Assembly (NCBI RefSeq): GCF_920984665.1
Contig: NZ_CAKLBP010000001.1
Span: 338,858 to 402,857 of the forward strand
Direction: 5' to 3'
Source of the DNA: Pedobacter sp. Leaf170
GTDB lineage: Bacteria > Bacteroidota > Bacteroidia > Sphingobacteriales > Sphingobacteriaceae
Length of the DNA stretch: 64,000 nt
Under the pieces are notes generated by a model. The model had not been told where the DNA came from, did no database searches, and was given only the letters and a program-made list of their open reading frames with translations. Shown in pieces: positions 27,012 through 35,644 of the stretch (positions are counted from its first letter, which is position 1; each line of letters begins with the position of its first letter). The position numbers and the translations under genes were made by a program.

Positions 27012-27832
27012 TAACGCAACACCAGTTCGACCATAAATTGGCGCACCTAAACTATTATAAATTTGGTAGCGGTAAAAAAGTTATGTTATGCTTTCATGGT
27101 TATGGCATGCACGGTAAACAGTTTAAAATGCTCGAAGAAAGTATGGGAAGCACTTATACTTTTTATGGCTTCGACTTATTTTTTCATAAGGAAACTAAGC
27201 TAAAAGATGAAAATTTAGCCATTATAAAAAAAGGGATAACCAAAACCGAACTCGCCAATTTTATATCTGATTTTTGTGTTGAACAGCAAATTGATAAATT
27301 TTCTGTAATTGGTTATTCGATGGGTACACATTATGCCGTAGCACTAACTGAGATACTTTTTAAAAGAATTAAAAATTTTATCCTAATTGCTCCTGCGGCA
27401 CTTCAACCCGGCAAAATGATAGAGTTTTTATCTAAAAATAAAGTCGGAAACAAAGTTTTGGAGAAACTTGTTCTTTCTGAAAAAGCTTTGATAAATCTTT
27501 TAAAATTTAGTAAACGTTTTAATTTTGTTGATGATATTGGCTACAATATTTTACTCAAAGAAATAAATACCTCAGAACTAAGGTTAAGTTTATATGCTAC
27601 TTTTACCTATTTAAGGTTTCTGGATACAGATAAAAACCATCTTCGTAAGATTTTAAAAGAAGAACCGATAAGGGCATTTTTTATATCAGGCAGCAAAGAT
27701 AAAATGTATCCACCTTCAATTGCAGAAGCTTTTTGTAAAGATTTACCAAATGCACAATTAATTATTTTAAACGAAAATCATGAAATGCTCAATAAGCCTT
27801 TTGTTGATGAATTATGTAAATTTTTATTATGA
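27008..27832 (+). CDS. Alpha/beta-fold hydrolase
   Basis: A 274-residue hydrolase; the start at 27008 (ATGA overlap with the upstream stop) gives a normal N-terminus, while an upstream TTG at 26978 would run through the previous gene. Visible: CFHGYGMHGKQFKML (oxyanion region), nucleophile elbow VIGYSMGTHYAVAL (Gly-Tyr-Ser-Met-Gly), Asp in FISGSKDKMYPP and His in NENHEML. In this operon it may release or transfer the acyl chain (thioesterase-like), but that is inferred from position only. No signal peptide. Confidence 0.82.
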   Translation: MITQHQFDHKLAHLNYYKFGSGKKVMLCFHGYGMHGKQFKMLEESMGSTYTFYGFDLFFHKETKLKDENLAIIKKGITKTELANFISDFCVEQQIDKFSVIGYSMGTHYAVALTEILFKRIKNFILIAPAALQPGKMIEFLSKNKVGNKVLEKLVLSEKALINLLKFSKRFNFVDDIGYNILLKEINTSELRLSLYATFTYLRFLDTDKNHLRKILKEEPIRAFFISGSKDKMYPPSIAEAFCKDLPNAQLIILNENHEMLNKPFVDELCKFLL

Positions 27833-28482
27833 TTAAAGATAAACCACTCCCAGATTCATTGCTACGCTTTGGAGGAAAAGTGCTTTCATGGTTTATCAAA
27901 AAAAAGTTTAAGAAAATTATTCTTAATGAAATCGATATAAAAGCAAACCACTCTTACCTTTTAATGTGTAACCATTTTAGTTTTTGGGATGGATTATTGG
28001 CTTGTTTCATCGTTGTTAATGCAATTGATAAAAAGCAAAGGTTAAAAGGTATGAAAATAATGGTTTTGGAGAAACAAATGGAAATGAACAAATGGTTAAA
28101 ATACATTGGCTGTTTTTCTATCGCACCAAAAAGTATAAGGGCTAAAGAAAGTTTAGATTATGCTATTGATATTTTAAATGAACCTGGAAATGTTTTAATA
28201 ATTTTTCCTCAGGGGAATTTAGAATCCATGTTTATCAGATATATAAAATTTAAAGATGGTATTACCTCAATAATTCCTCATGTTAAAGTTAATTGCCAAC
28301 TTATCTGGAGCTCTAATTTTATCGAATTTTTTGAAGGATTGAAGCCAAGAGTTTATTTGAATATGTTGGATGCAGGCACAAACAGTGATTTTGATTTTGA
28401 AAGGCTTAAAAGCGATGTTAATGCTCATCATCTAAGCTCCATGAAAAAGAATTTTAGGTTTACAGAAGAGCCTAAAAACTAA
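27829..28482 (+). CDS. PlsC-like 1-acyl-glycerol-3-phosphate acyltransferase family protein
   Basis: A 217-residue acyltransferase with the NHxxxxD catalytic motif in MCNHFSFWDGLLA and a modified FPEGT motif, FPQGNLES (Gln for Glu, Asn for Thr). It has no long membrane helix at the N-terminus but IVVNAID and hydrophobic patches suit peripheral membrane binding. As last gene of the operon (4-base ATGA overlap with the hydrolase) it probably transfers the specialised acyl chain from ACP to a lipid or other acceptor at the membrane. A terminator follows directly. Confidence 0.85.
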   Translation: MIKDKPLPDSLLRFGGKVLSWFIKKKFKKIILNEIDIKANHSYLLMCNHFSFWDGLLACFIVVNAIDKKQRLKGMKIMVLEKQMEMNKWLKYIGCFSIAPKSIRAKESLDYAIDILNEPGNVLIIFPQGNLESMFIRYIKFKDGITSIIPHVKVNCQLIWSSNFIEFFEGLKPRVYLNMLDAGTNSDFDFERLKSDVNAHHLSSMKKNFRFTEEPKN

Positions 28483-28509
28483 AAAACCGCAAGCGTAACT
28501 TGCGGTTTT
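28483..28509 (+). terminator. Bidirectional terminator after the acyl operon
   Basis: Perfect 11-bp stem AAAACCGCAAG / CTTGCGGTTTT with loop CGTAA, starting one base after the acyltransferase stop; also suits the convergent cobA gene. Confidence 0.9.
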
Positions 28510-28541
28510 AACAACAAAACAAATATGTGATTTAATCTATT

Positions 28542-29336
28542 TTAATATTCTTCTGCAATGATTTCATAGAAATCTCTGATGGGTTGAAATTGCGGATGCA
28601 GGGAAACAACATCGCCAAAAACCAGTAAAGCTGGTGCCGCTATTCTCTTATCTTCTACCACTTCAGCAATCGTATCTACAATGCCAACAGCAATTTTTTC
28701 TTGCGGAGTTGAACCATTTTGAATCACTGCAACAGGCAATAAATTTTTACTTTCAGCCTGAAAAATAGCGGCAATTTCTTTCACTTTTTCAATCCCGTTT
28801 AGCACAACAATGGTTGCCTTAGTTTTGGCCGCGATATACAAATCTTCAGAAATTTCTCCTTTTGAATTTGTTCCGGTAACTGCCCAAAAGCTTTCGCTTA
28901 AATCTTTATAAATCATCGGAATTTTCTGCAAACTTGGCGCACCGGTTGCACTCGAAATGCCTGGAATAATCTCCGTTGGAATGCTATATGATTCTGCAAC
29001 ATCAATTTCTTCGTATCCCTTTGCAAAGAAAAATGGGTCACCACTTTTTAAACGAACCACATGACCATAATTTAAAGCATAATCGATAATCAGCTTGTTA
29101 ACGGCATCTTGCGAAAAATCTTCATCATCGCTACGTTTACCAACGTAAACCTTCGGTATACCCTCTGGCGCATAACATAGTAAAGCTTCGTTCACATTTG
29201 CATCATACAAAACAACATCAGCTGTTTTTAATGCTTTAACACCTTTTAAACTGAATAAATCCGGGTCGCCAGGACCAGCACCTATTAAAGTAATTCTTGG
29301 TTCAATGTTCGCTTTTTCTACTTTACTTAAAATCAT
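28542..29336 (-). CDS. cobA: Uroporphyrinogen-III C-methyltransferase
   Basis: A 264-residue SAM-dependent tetrapyrrole methylase that makes precorrin-2 for siroheme (and cobalamin). Motifs: TLIGAGPGDPDLFSLKGVKA (SAM loop), VVRLKSGDPFFFAKGYEE (where most relatives read RLKGGDPFvFGRG), EIIPGISSATGAPS, and VVLNGIEK; the end PALLVFGDVVSLHPQF is typical. It is a stand-alone SUMT without a CysG-type fusion. The likely partner pathway is siroheme for sulfite or nitrite reductase, but no such gene is in the window. Confidence 0.92.
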   Translation of the reverse strand: MILSKVEKANIEPRITLIGAGPGDPDLFSLKGVKALKTADVVLYDANVNEALLCYAPEGIPKVYVGKRSDDEDFSQDAVNKLIIDYALNYGHVVRLKSGDPFFFAKGYEEIDVAESYSIPTEIIPGISSATGAPSLQKIPMIYKDLSESFWAVTGTNSKGEISEDLYIAAKTKATIVVLNGIEKVKEIAAIFQAESKNLLPVAVIQNGSTPQEKIAVGIVDTIAEVVEDKRIAAPALLVFGDVVSLHPQFQPIRDFYEIIAEEY

Positions 29337-29376
29337 GACAGAAAATTTTAGCTCGTAATAATTTTTATTAATTGTA

Positions 29377-29384
29377 CAAATATA
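29377..29384 (-). promoter_or_regulatory. -7 promoter element of cobA
   Basis: On the minus strand this reads TATATTTG, an exact TAnnTTTG match, 41 bases upstream of the cobA ATG. Confidence 0.55.
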
Positions 29385-29441
29385 TAAAGTCTATAGAAAT
29401 TGTAGTAATTTATTTTAAAATAATTTTGTTTTAAAATGAAG

Positions 29442-29465
29442 ATGGTCTGTGAGGACACAGACCAT
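29442..29465. repeat. Perfect palindromic intergenic element
   Basis: ATGGTCTGTG-AGGA-CACAGACCAT has 10-bp perfect arms and a four-base loop. It has no T-run on either side, so it is not a simple terminator. I recognise the GGTCTGTG/CACAGACC hairpin as a common intergenic palindrome in Bacteroidota. A CCGTCATGCGG repeat fragment follows at about 29487-29525. Confidence 0.6.
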
Positions 29466-29554
29466 GGACTAATTTTCAGATAGCCTTGACCTCTCCGTCA
29501 TGCGGAATTTATTGCGGCAACTTAGTGACGGTTTATTTAGCTAAAATTATGAAT

Positions 29555-30019
29555 TTACTTACAAGGAGCTTCCTGAAAAGTAAATTTACCCGCTTCGTAG
29601 TTAATAGGTTTTCCTTTTACAAAATAAGAGCGACCTAAAGTTGTTTCAATCTGCCCCACTCCCATTACTAATTTATTATCTTTCTTTAAAAATGCTAAAG
29701 GGTTGGTATATTTTCTGGTAGAATCTGTTCCAGTCATAAATCGATAGTCAACCAAAAGTGTATCGCCACTAAATTTGCCTTCCAAGGTTCCGTTATTTTG
29801 TGGTTTTTCGGCATATTTAACTAAAAGCGCACCTGTAATTTTACCCGATGCCATCTTTTTTACAATCATCGAAGCGCTATCTTTTTCATAATAGGCTGCA
29901 TAACAAGTTTCACTAATAACAGAATCTGCCTTTGCGGTATCAGCTTTTTTTTCTGATTGATTACATGCAAACACAAAGGGAATTGCAGCGAAAGCTAAGT
30001 AAAGGATGTTTTTTTTCAT
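29555..30019 (-). CDS. Hypothetical lipoprotein, 154 aa
   Basis: Begins with a lipoprotein signal (MKKNILYLAFAAIPFVFAC, Cys19 as lipidation site), followed by a charged linker and a small beta-rich domain (GKITGALLVKYAEKPQNNGT, GTLEGKFSGDTLLVDYRFM). The product is probably anchored in the outer or inner membrane facing the periplasm. I do not recognise a function; no partner gene is adjacent (cobA and bestrophin are separated by promoter-sized gaps). Confidence 0.75.
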   Translation of the reverse strand: MKKNILYLAFAAIPFVFACNQSEKKADTAKADSVISETCYAAYYEKDSASMIVKKMASGKITGALLVKYAEKPQNNGTLEGKFSGDTLLVDYRFMTGTDSTRKYTNPLAFLKKDNKLVMGVGQIETTLGRSYFVKGKPINYEAGKFTFQEAPCK

Positions 30020-30102
30020 TTTTTATTGGTTTAATGATGAACAATCTTAATATAAAGATAACTACAGGATGAAATGTTTGTTAAAATTCCACAATTAAAT
30101 AT

Positions 30103-31113
30103 TTACATCAAGATATTATTTTCCGGCGTTATAGCCGGTGGTAAATCAGATTCATCGAGCATATCCCGCATATCAATTTCTATAGTTCGCGAAATATTTG
30201 TAATCGGAACATCGTTGGCACTGCCCTCAAATGGATTTGTAGAACTTTCACCAACAACATCTAACGAATTGAAAACCCATGTTAATAATATTGCAAATGG
30301 AATGTTTAGCCAGATGGAGTAGCCTTCTAATAAAGTCCCGATGCCTAATTTATTAAAATCGTTAAGCAAACCATAAGGAACAAGAAATACAAAAAGGTTA
30401 AGCATAATATTGGCAATTGAAGAAAAATGACGCGGATAAGGAAAATTCTTTATCCTTTCTGCCTTACCCTGATTATCATAAAAATTTGTAATGGCTGCCT
30501 GTACAGATTGAAGCTGTAAATCGGTAAAATTATGCTCGACCGCCAATTTATTAATATGGCTTGATTGTAAAGCCATTAATTGAGTTGCTTTATTTTTCTT
30601 GGTTAAAACATAATCTAATTCTTCAGCAGATAAATATTTCTTCAGCACTTCTTCAAGTTTATCCGTTTTCTCTGCAATATGATAGTTTTTTGCATATTCT
30701 ACATTTCGTGGATCATCTATATTTTCCCAAACACGCGGCTCTCTAAGTTGAAAACGCAAAGCAGTTAACCATGCAAAGTGACGGTAAAAAATTATCTGTA
30801 CATCTTGCTTCTTGTCTTTTGAGGATAAAAAATCGCGAACCATAACCCCGAACGACCTGCTTGCATTAATAATTCCGCCGTAAATTTGGCGTGCTTCCCA
30901 CAATCGGGCATAACTTGCATTATTTTTAAAACCGATAATAAAAGAAACTGCCGTACCTAACAACGCTACCGGAACCCAGGAAATTGACAAGAAAGTAAAA
31001 CCGCAGAAATGGTATAATACCGTTGGAATAATGGCTAAAATACTCAGTCTGAGTATATCTCTGCGTGTCCATAAAATAAATTCTAAAAGGGTGTACTTTT
31101 TTCCAGCATGCAT
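30103..31113 (-). CDS. Bestrophin-family membrane protein
   Basis: A 336-residue bestrophin / UPF0187 protein, a chloride- or cation-channel family. The N-terminal RRDILRLSILAIIPTVLYH, LLGTAVSFIIGFKNNASYAR and LWEARQIYGGIINASRSFG are family hallmarks; a second hydrophobic pair lies at about residues 230-280 (SIANIMLNLFVFLVPYGLL, IPFAILLTWVFNSLDVVG), followed by the conserved NPFEGSANDVP motif. The bacterial homologues form pentameric channels in the inner membrane. Confidence 0.9.
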   Translation of the reverse strand: MHAGKKYTLLEFILWTRRDILRLSILAIIPTVLYHFCGFTFLSISWVPVALLGTAVSFIIGFKNNASYARLWEARQIYGGIINASRSFGVMVRDFLSSKDKKQDVQIIFYRHFAWLTALRFQLREPRVWENIDDPRNVEYAKNYHIAEKTDKLEEVLKKYLSAEELDYVLTKKNKATQLMALQSSHINKLAVEHNFTDLQLQSVQAAITNFYDNQGKAERIKNFPYPRHFSSIANIMLNLFVFLVPYGLLNDFNKLGIGTLLEGYSIWLNIPFAILLTWVFNSLDVVGESSTNPFEGSANDVPITNISRTIEIDMRDMLDESDLPPAITPENNILM

Positions 31114-31412
31114 AATTTTAAAGTTTTTATTTGTGGGATGCTATTTATTTGGGACAAGCGAAGATAATTTTTTTAGTAAAATGTTTAACAGAATTGTTTG
31201 AACAAACGTTGTTTTGTTCACAAAATAAGTATGAAAATCCGTTTTAGGGTAATGTCATCCATACATGTTTTTTGTTAGATTTATGTTATAAGCAGCGTGG
31301 TAAAATACTCAAAGGTTAATAGGCTATTAGCCAAAAAATAGCTAATAAATTTTTTATCCTTAGATATATCAAGGATTCGCAACAATATCCCAATTCATGT
31401 GTTAAATTAAAT
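31114..31412. other. Divergent promoter gap between bestrophin and SDR genes
   Basis: 299 bases without an open frame of note. A partly self-complementary AGGCTATTAGCC (31320-31331) and GCTAATAAATTTTTTATCC nearby are the only structure I see. Confidence 0.3.
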
Positions 31413-32852
31413 ATGAAAATTCTGCTCACAGGGGCTACCGGTTACATCGGAAGAAGACTGATGCCTGCTTTATTGGATATGGGTCATGAACTTATTTGCC
31501 TGGTTAGAGACAAAGCAAGGTTAGATATCTCAGCTTTTAAAGCCGGGCAGGTTGAAGTTCTTCAAGCTGATTTGCTTAACCCGGAAACCTTAAAATTGCT
31601 CCCTAAAGATATAGACACGGCTTATTATCTTGTTCATTCAATGAGTACCGAAGGCGATTTTAGTAAGAGCGAATTGGATTCTGCGGAAAATTTTATTAAT
31701 TATCTGAATGAAACTTCGGCCAGACAATTAATTTATCTTTCGGGTATTATTAACGAAGAAAAGCTTAGCAAACACCTTGAAAGCAGAAAGGCTGTTGAAG
31801 AAAAACTGTCCAATGGTAAAGTTCCGGTAACGGTGTTAAGAGCCGGAATCATCATTGGTTCGGGAAGTGCTTCGTTTGAAATTATCAGAGACTTAGTAGA
31901 AAAACTTCCGGTTATGGTTGCACCAAAATGGCTTAAAACCATGTGTCAGCCAATTGCCATCCGTAACGTAATAGAATTTTTAACGGGTGTTTTAGATAAG
32001 AAAGATTACTTCGGAAATCATTATGATATTTATGGGCCAGACTTGTTAACCTATAAGGACATGTTGATGGCTTTTGCAAGTGTAAGAAAGTTAAAACGTA
32101 AAATTATTGTAGTGCCTGTTTTTACACCTAAGCTTTCATCCTACTGGCTTTATTTTGTAACTGCAACGTCTTATGCTTTGGCAAAAAACTTAGTTGAGAG
32201 CATGAAAATAGATGTTGTGCCCAAAAAGAACCATTTACATAAAGATTTAGGCATTACCTTAATCCCTTATCGCGATGCAATTTCGATGGCCTTTGAAAAA
32301 ATAGAGCAAAACTTAGTGTTATCTAGCTGGAGTGATTCGGGTAATAGCCGGATTTTTAACAAAGGCCTATCGGCACATATAGAAGTTCCAAAATTCGGTG
32401 TTTTTCAAGACAAGCAAAAAATGCCGGCAAAAGATGTAGACCTGGCTTTAAACCGCATTTTTTCTATAGGCGGCAAAAATGGTTGGTATTATGCAGATTG
32501 GTTGTGGGGATTTAGAGGTTTTCTTGACCGATTATTCGGTGGCGTAGGTTTAAGGCGTGGCCGAAAAAATGCATCGCAAACATCAGCCGGAGAAGCATTG
32601 GATTTCTGGCGGGTAATTTTTTCATCACAAAGTGAGAAACGATTATTACTTTATGCGGAGATGAAACTGCCTGGTGAAGCATGGCTGGAATTTTGTATTG
32701 ATGAAAAAAATGTGGTGCATCAAACTGCTACCTTTAGGCCTTTGGGCATTAGTGGGCGGATGTATTGGATGGCAATGCTTCCTTTCCACTATTTCATTTT
32801 TAAAGGCATGCTTACAAAAATATGTTCAGCTGATGCTTCTAAACATCATTAA
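31413..32852 (+). CDS. SDR-family NAD(P)-binding protein with DUF2867 domain
   Basis: A 479-residue protein with an atypical SDR N-terminus (MKILLTGATGYIGRRLMPAL, NAD(P)-binding GxTGxxG; YYLVHSMSTEGDF; AGIIIGSGSASFEIIRDLVE) covering about residues 1-290, and a C-terminal DUF2867-like polyketide-cyclase/START-type domain (GGKNGWYYADWLWGFRGFLD, FRPLGISGRMYWMAMLPFHY). This fusion is common in Bacteroidota and Proteobacteria but the substrate is unknown. The ankyrin gene follows after 32 bases, so co-transcription is likely. Confidence 0.85.
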   Translation: MKILLTGATGYIGRRLMPALLDMGHELICLVRDKARLDISAFKAGQVEVLQADLLNPETLKLLPKDIDTAYYLVHSMSTEGDFSKSELDSAENFINYLNETSARQLIYLSGIINEEKLSKHLESRKAVEEKLSNGKVPVTVLRAGIIIGSGSASFEIIRDLVEKLPVMVAPKWLKTMCQPIAIRNVIEFLTGVLDKKDYFGNHYDIYGPDLLTYKDMLMAFASVRKLKRKIIVVPVFTPKLSSYWLYFVTATSYALAKNLVESMKIDVVPKKNHLHKDLGITLIPYRDAISMAFEKIEQNLVLSSWSDSGNSRIFNKGLSAHIEVPKFGVFQDKQKMPAKDVDLALNRIFSIGGKNGWYYADWLWGFRGFLDRLFGGVGLRRGRKNASQTSAGEALDFWRVIFSSQSEKRLLLYAEMKLPGEAWLEFCIDEKNVVHQTATFRPLGISGRMYWMAMLPFHYFIFKGMLTKICSADASKHH

Positions 32853-32884
32853 AGAAAAAAATCAGCCTTTGGCAAAAAAAATAT

Positions 32885-33367
32885 ATGGAAAACTTAGAAT
32901 TAATACTGATACCAGCTGCAAGAAAAGGCGAAATCGCGGTACTGGCAGAACTGATTAGCAGAGGTGTAAACTTAGAATATAAAGATGAAAAAGGTTATAC
33001 ACCTTTAATTATTGCGGCTTACAACGGACAGACTGAAGCGGTTAAAACGCTTCTTGCGGCCGGAGCAAATGTAGATGCAACAGATTTAGGAGGTAATACC
33101 GCCTTAATGGGCTGCGCTTTTAAAGGAAATCTTGAAATTGCAGAATTGCTTATTGATGCCGGAGCAAATTTAAATTTACAGCATGGCAATGGCGGAACAG
33201 CGGTAATGTTTGCAGTAATGTTTGGCAGAAACGACATGTTGCAACTTCTTGTTAACCGCGGTGCAGATACAAAACTACCAGATAGCCGCGGACTTACTGC
33301 TTTGGAACACGCTTTTCTTCAAGGTAATCAGGAAGCGCAATTACTACTTGGTGGTCAAACTGCTTAA
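32885..33367 (+). CDS. Ankyrin-repeat protein next to catalase
   Basis: A 160-residue protein made of about four ankyrin repeats (GYTPLIIAAYNGQTEAVKTL, GNTALMGCAFKGNLEIAELL, GGTAVMFAVMFGRNDMLQLL, GLTALEHAFLQGNQEAQLLL), without signal peptide. It faces the katE gene tail to tail. In Pseudomonas an ankyrin protein (AnkB) is encoded beside a catalase and needed for its activity; here the two genes are convergent rather than in one operon, and this ankyrin protein lacks an export signal, so the analogy is only suggestive. Confidence 0.85.
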   Translation: MENLELILIPAARKGEIAVLAELISRGVNLEYKDEKGYTPLIIAAYNGQTEAVKTLLAAGANVDATDLGGNTALMGCAFKGNLEIAELLIDAGANLNLQHGNGGTAVMFAVMFGRNDMLQLLVNRGADTKLPDSRGLTALEHAFLQGNQEAQLLLGGQTA

Positions 33368-33392
33368 CAGTTAATTTATTACATCAAAGCTA

Positions 33393-33424
33393 AAAAAGGC
33401 AAACCATCAGGTTCGCCTTTTTTG
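33393..33424 (+). terminator. Bidirectional terminator between ankyrin gene and katE
   Basis: Stem AAAAAGGC-A-AAC / GTT-C-GCCTTTTT with one mismatch and loop CATCAG; A-run before, T-run after. Confidence 0.8.
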
Positions 33425-33433
33425 TTTTAAAAG

Positions 33434-35632
33434 CTATGCAGGTACTTTCCGTGGATTTTCTCTATTCCAAAACCTGTGCAAGGCTATCATTTTTTTAAAA
33501 GTCTGAATTAAAGCTGAAGCATCATCACTAACTAAAATCCCTTCGCTCAATACAGTTTCTTCTTTAAAATTGGCTGGCAGCTTTTTATGGAAAGCGGTTG
33601 CCTCCAGCAATTGCAACGCATCACCATCCGTAGCAATGGCTTTGCAATGTTTAAAAGCTTGATTTAAAAATTGCACCGCATTTGCTTCTGCTTCTAAACT
33701 AGCAACCGAATTTGTACCACCAGGAACATAAACAGCATCATATAAAACAGATGCCGCAGTTAAAAAGCTTTCATCTGGTTGAATTTTCTGGTCTTCAACA
33801 GAAGTTATTTCACCAAGTCTTGGTGCAATAATATGTACAACTGCTCCATCTGCAACTAATGCATCCTTTACCGAACTTAGCGTTTTACCATTTACACCGT
33901 CTGCAGCCAATATGGCTATTTTTCTGGTTTCTATGGTATCCTTAACGGTATTAACCATACTCAGAGCTTCAGATTTTGCTAAACTACCTTCAGGATTTTC
34001 TGAAGCATAATCAGCTTTGCTACCATCGGCAGGAATGCTGTTATTCAAATCTTCTAATGCAATTTCAGGAATATGTAATCCTAAAGCATAGGCAATAGCC
34101 GAAGCAAGGGCATCATCGATTTGATTCAGCAGCGCTAACATTCTTTCGCGTACCATAATTGATTTTACCTTTCCAAGCTCGAAACTTAAGGCATCGATAA
34201 TGTGATTTTGCTCTGCCGGACTTTGTGAATGAAAAAATAATCTGGCCTGAGAAAAGTGATCAAAGAAACTTCTGCTTCTGGAACGGATTTTTCTTCCATC
34301 AATGCGTTCATTGTAACTTACAAAGCCACCATCGGCCGCTTTAACTTGTGCAGGGTTATTTCCAGCTAATCCATTCGGACCATAAGCGGTTTTACCACGG
34401 TTAATGGTTTGACGCATATAACCGTCACGCTGGTTGTTATGAACCGGATTTATTGGTCTGTTAATCGGAATTTCCTGAAAATTTGGACCACCTAAACGGA
34501 TAAGCTGAGTATCTGTATAAGAAAATAACCTGCCTTGCAAAAGTGGGTCGTTGGTAAAATCAATACCTGGCACAACATGCCCGATGTGAAATGCAGATTG
34601 CTCAGTTTCTGCAAAGAAATTATCCGGATTACGGTTTAAAGTCATTTTTCCGATGCGTTGAACCGGCACAAGTTCTTCAGGAATGAGTTTAGTTGGGTCG
34701 AGTAAATCGAATTCAAACTTATGCTCATCTTCTTCTGCAACCACCTGGATGCCTAGCTCCCATTCTGGAAAGGCGCCTGCCTCAATGGCGTCCCATAAAT
34801 CCCTACGATGAAAATCAGGATCCTTACCGGAAATTACCTGTGCTTCATCCCAGGCTACTGCGTGTACGCCTAAAAGTGGTTTCCAATGGAATTTAACAAA
34901 GCTCGATTTGCCTTCTGCATTAACCAAACGGAATGTATGAACACCGAAGCCTTCCATCATGCGGTAACTTCTGGGTAAAGCCCTATCACTCATCGCCCAC
35001 ATAACCATGTGTGCCGACTCTGGCAATTGTGAAATAAAGTCCCAAAAGGTATCATGGGCAGAAGCTGCCTGAGGCATCTCATTATCTGGTTCTGGCTTTA
35101 CCGCATGAATTAAATCAGGGAATTTAATAGCATCCTGAATAAAAAAAACGGGCATATTGTTGCCTACCAAATCAAAATTTCCTTGCTGAGTATAAAATTT
35201 TACGGCAAATCCCCTAACATCTCTTGCCATGTCTGTAGAGCCGCGAGAGCCAGCTACTGTAGAAAAACGAACAAATACAGGCGTTTCCTGTGCAGGTTTA
35301 CACAAAAAATCTGCACAGGTTAGTGCTGATAAATCTTCATAAACCTTAAAAACACCATGAGCACCTGAACCACGGGCATGTACCACACGTTCAGGGATTC
35401 GCTCATGATCAAAATGAGTAATCTTTTCACGAAGTATAAAATCTTCAAGAAGTGTTGCGCCTCTGTCTCCCGCTTTCAAAGAGTTCTGGTCATCGTTAAT
35501 TTTGACGCCAGTATTGCTGCTCATTTGCTGTCCGCTGCTATCATTAATAAAATTTTCCAGCTGCCTGGTTTTATCATTTTCGGCATGATTTAAATTTGCC
35601 TGTTTATCGTTATTTTTGCTTTGCTTAGCCAT
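33434..35632 (-). CDS. katE: Catalase HPII (large subunit monofunctional catalase)
   Basis: A 732-residue clade-2 catalase that dismutates H2O2. Catalytic His is in RVVHARGSGAHGVFKVY, the Asn in DLVGNNMPVFFIQDAIKFPD, the proximal heme Tyr in RLFSYTDTQLIRLG. The C-terminal ~140 residues (KIAILAADGVNGKTLSSVKD, YVPGGTNSVASLEAEA) form the DJ-1/PfpI-like flavodoxin domain specific to HPII-type enzymes. N-terminal KNNDKQANLNHAENDKTRQL is a polar extension. It lies 12 bases downstream of a YciE-like gene, so both belong to one stress operon. Confidence 0.95.
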   Translation of the reverse strand: MAKQSKNNDKQANLNHAENDKTRQLENFINDSSGQQMSSNTGVKINDDQNSLKAGDRGATLLEDFILREKITHFDHERIPERVVHARGSGAHGVFKVYEDLSALTCADFLCKPAQETPVFVRFSTVAGSRGSTDMARDVRGFAVKFYTQQGNFDLVGNNMPVFFIQDAIKFPDLIHAVKPEPDNEMPQAASAHDTFWDFISQLPESAHMVMWAMSDRALPRSYRMMEGFGVHTFRLVNAEGKSSFVKFHWKPLLGVHAVAWDEAQVISGKDPDFHRRDLWDAIEAGAFPEWELGIQVVAEEDEHKFEFDLLDPTKLIPEELVPVQRIGKMTLNRNPDNFFAETEQSAFHIGHVVPGIDFTNDPLLQGRLFSYTDTQLIRLGGPNFQEIPINRPINPVHNNQRDGYMRQTINRGKTAYGPNGLAGNNPAQVKAADGGFVSYNERIDGRKIRSRSRSFFDHFSQARLFFHSQSPAEQNHIIDALSFELGKVKSIMVRERMLALLNQIDDALASAIAYALGLHIPEIALEDLNNSIPADGSKADYASENPEGSLAKSEALSMVNTVKDTIETRKIAILAADGVNGKTLSSVKDALVADGAVVHIIAPRLGEITSVEDQKIQPDESFLTAASVLYDAVYVPGGTNSVASLEAEANAVQFLNQAFKHCKAIATDGDALQLLEATAFHKKLPANFKEETVLSEGILVSDDASALIQTFKKMIALHRFWNRENPRKVPA

Positions 35633-35644
35633 TTTTTAAGGTTT

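Noticed and set aside
22923..28482. Flexirubin or aryl polyene cluster
   Set aside because: No chain-length factor, ammonia lyase, MMPL exporter or glycosyl/acyl-transfer set typical of those clusters; an enoyl reductase argues for a saturated chain.
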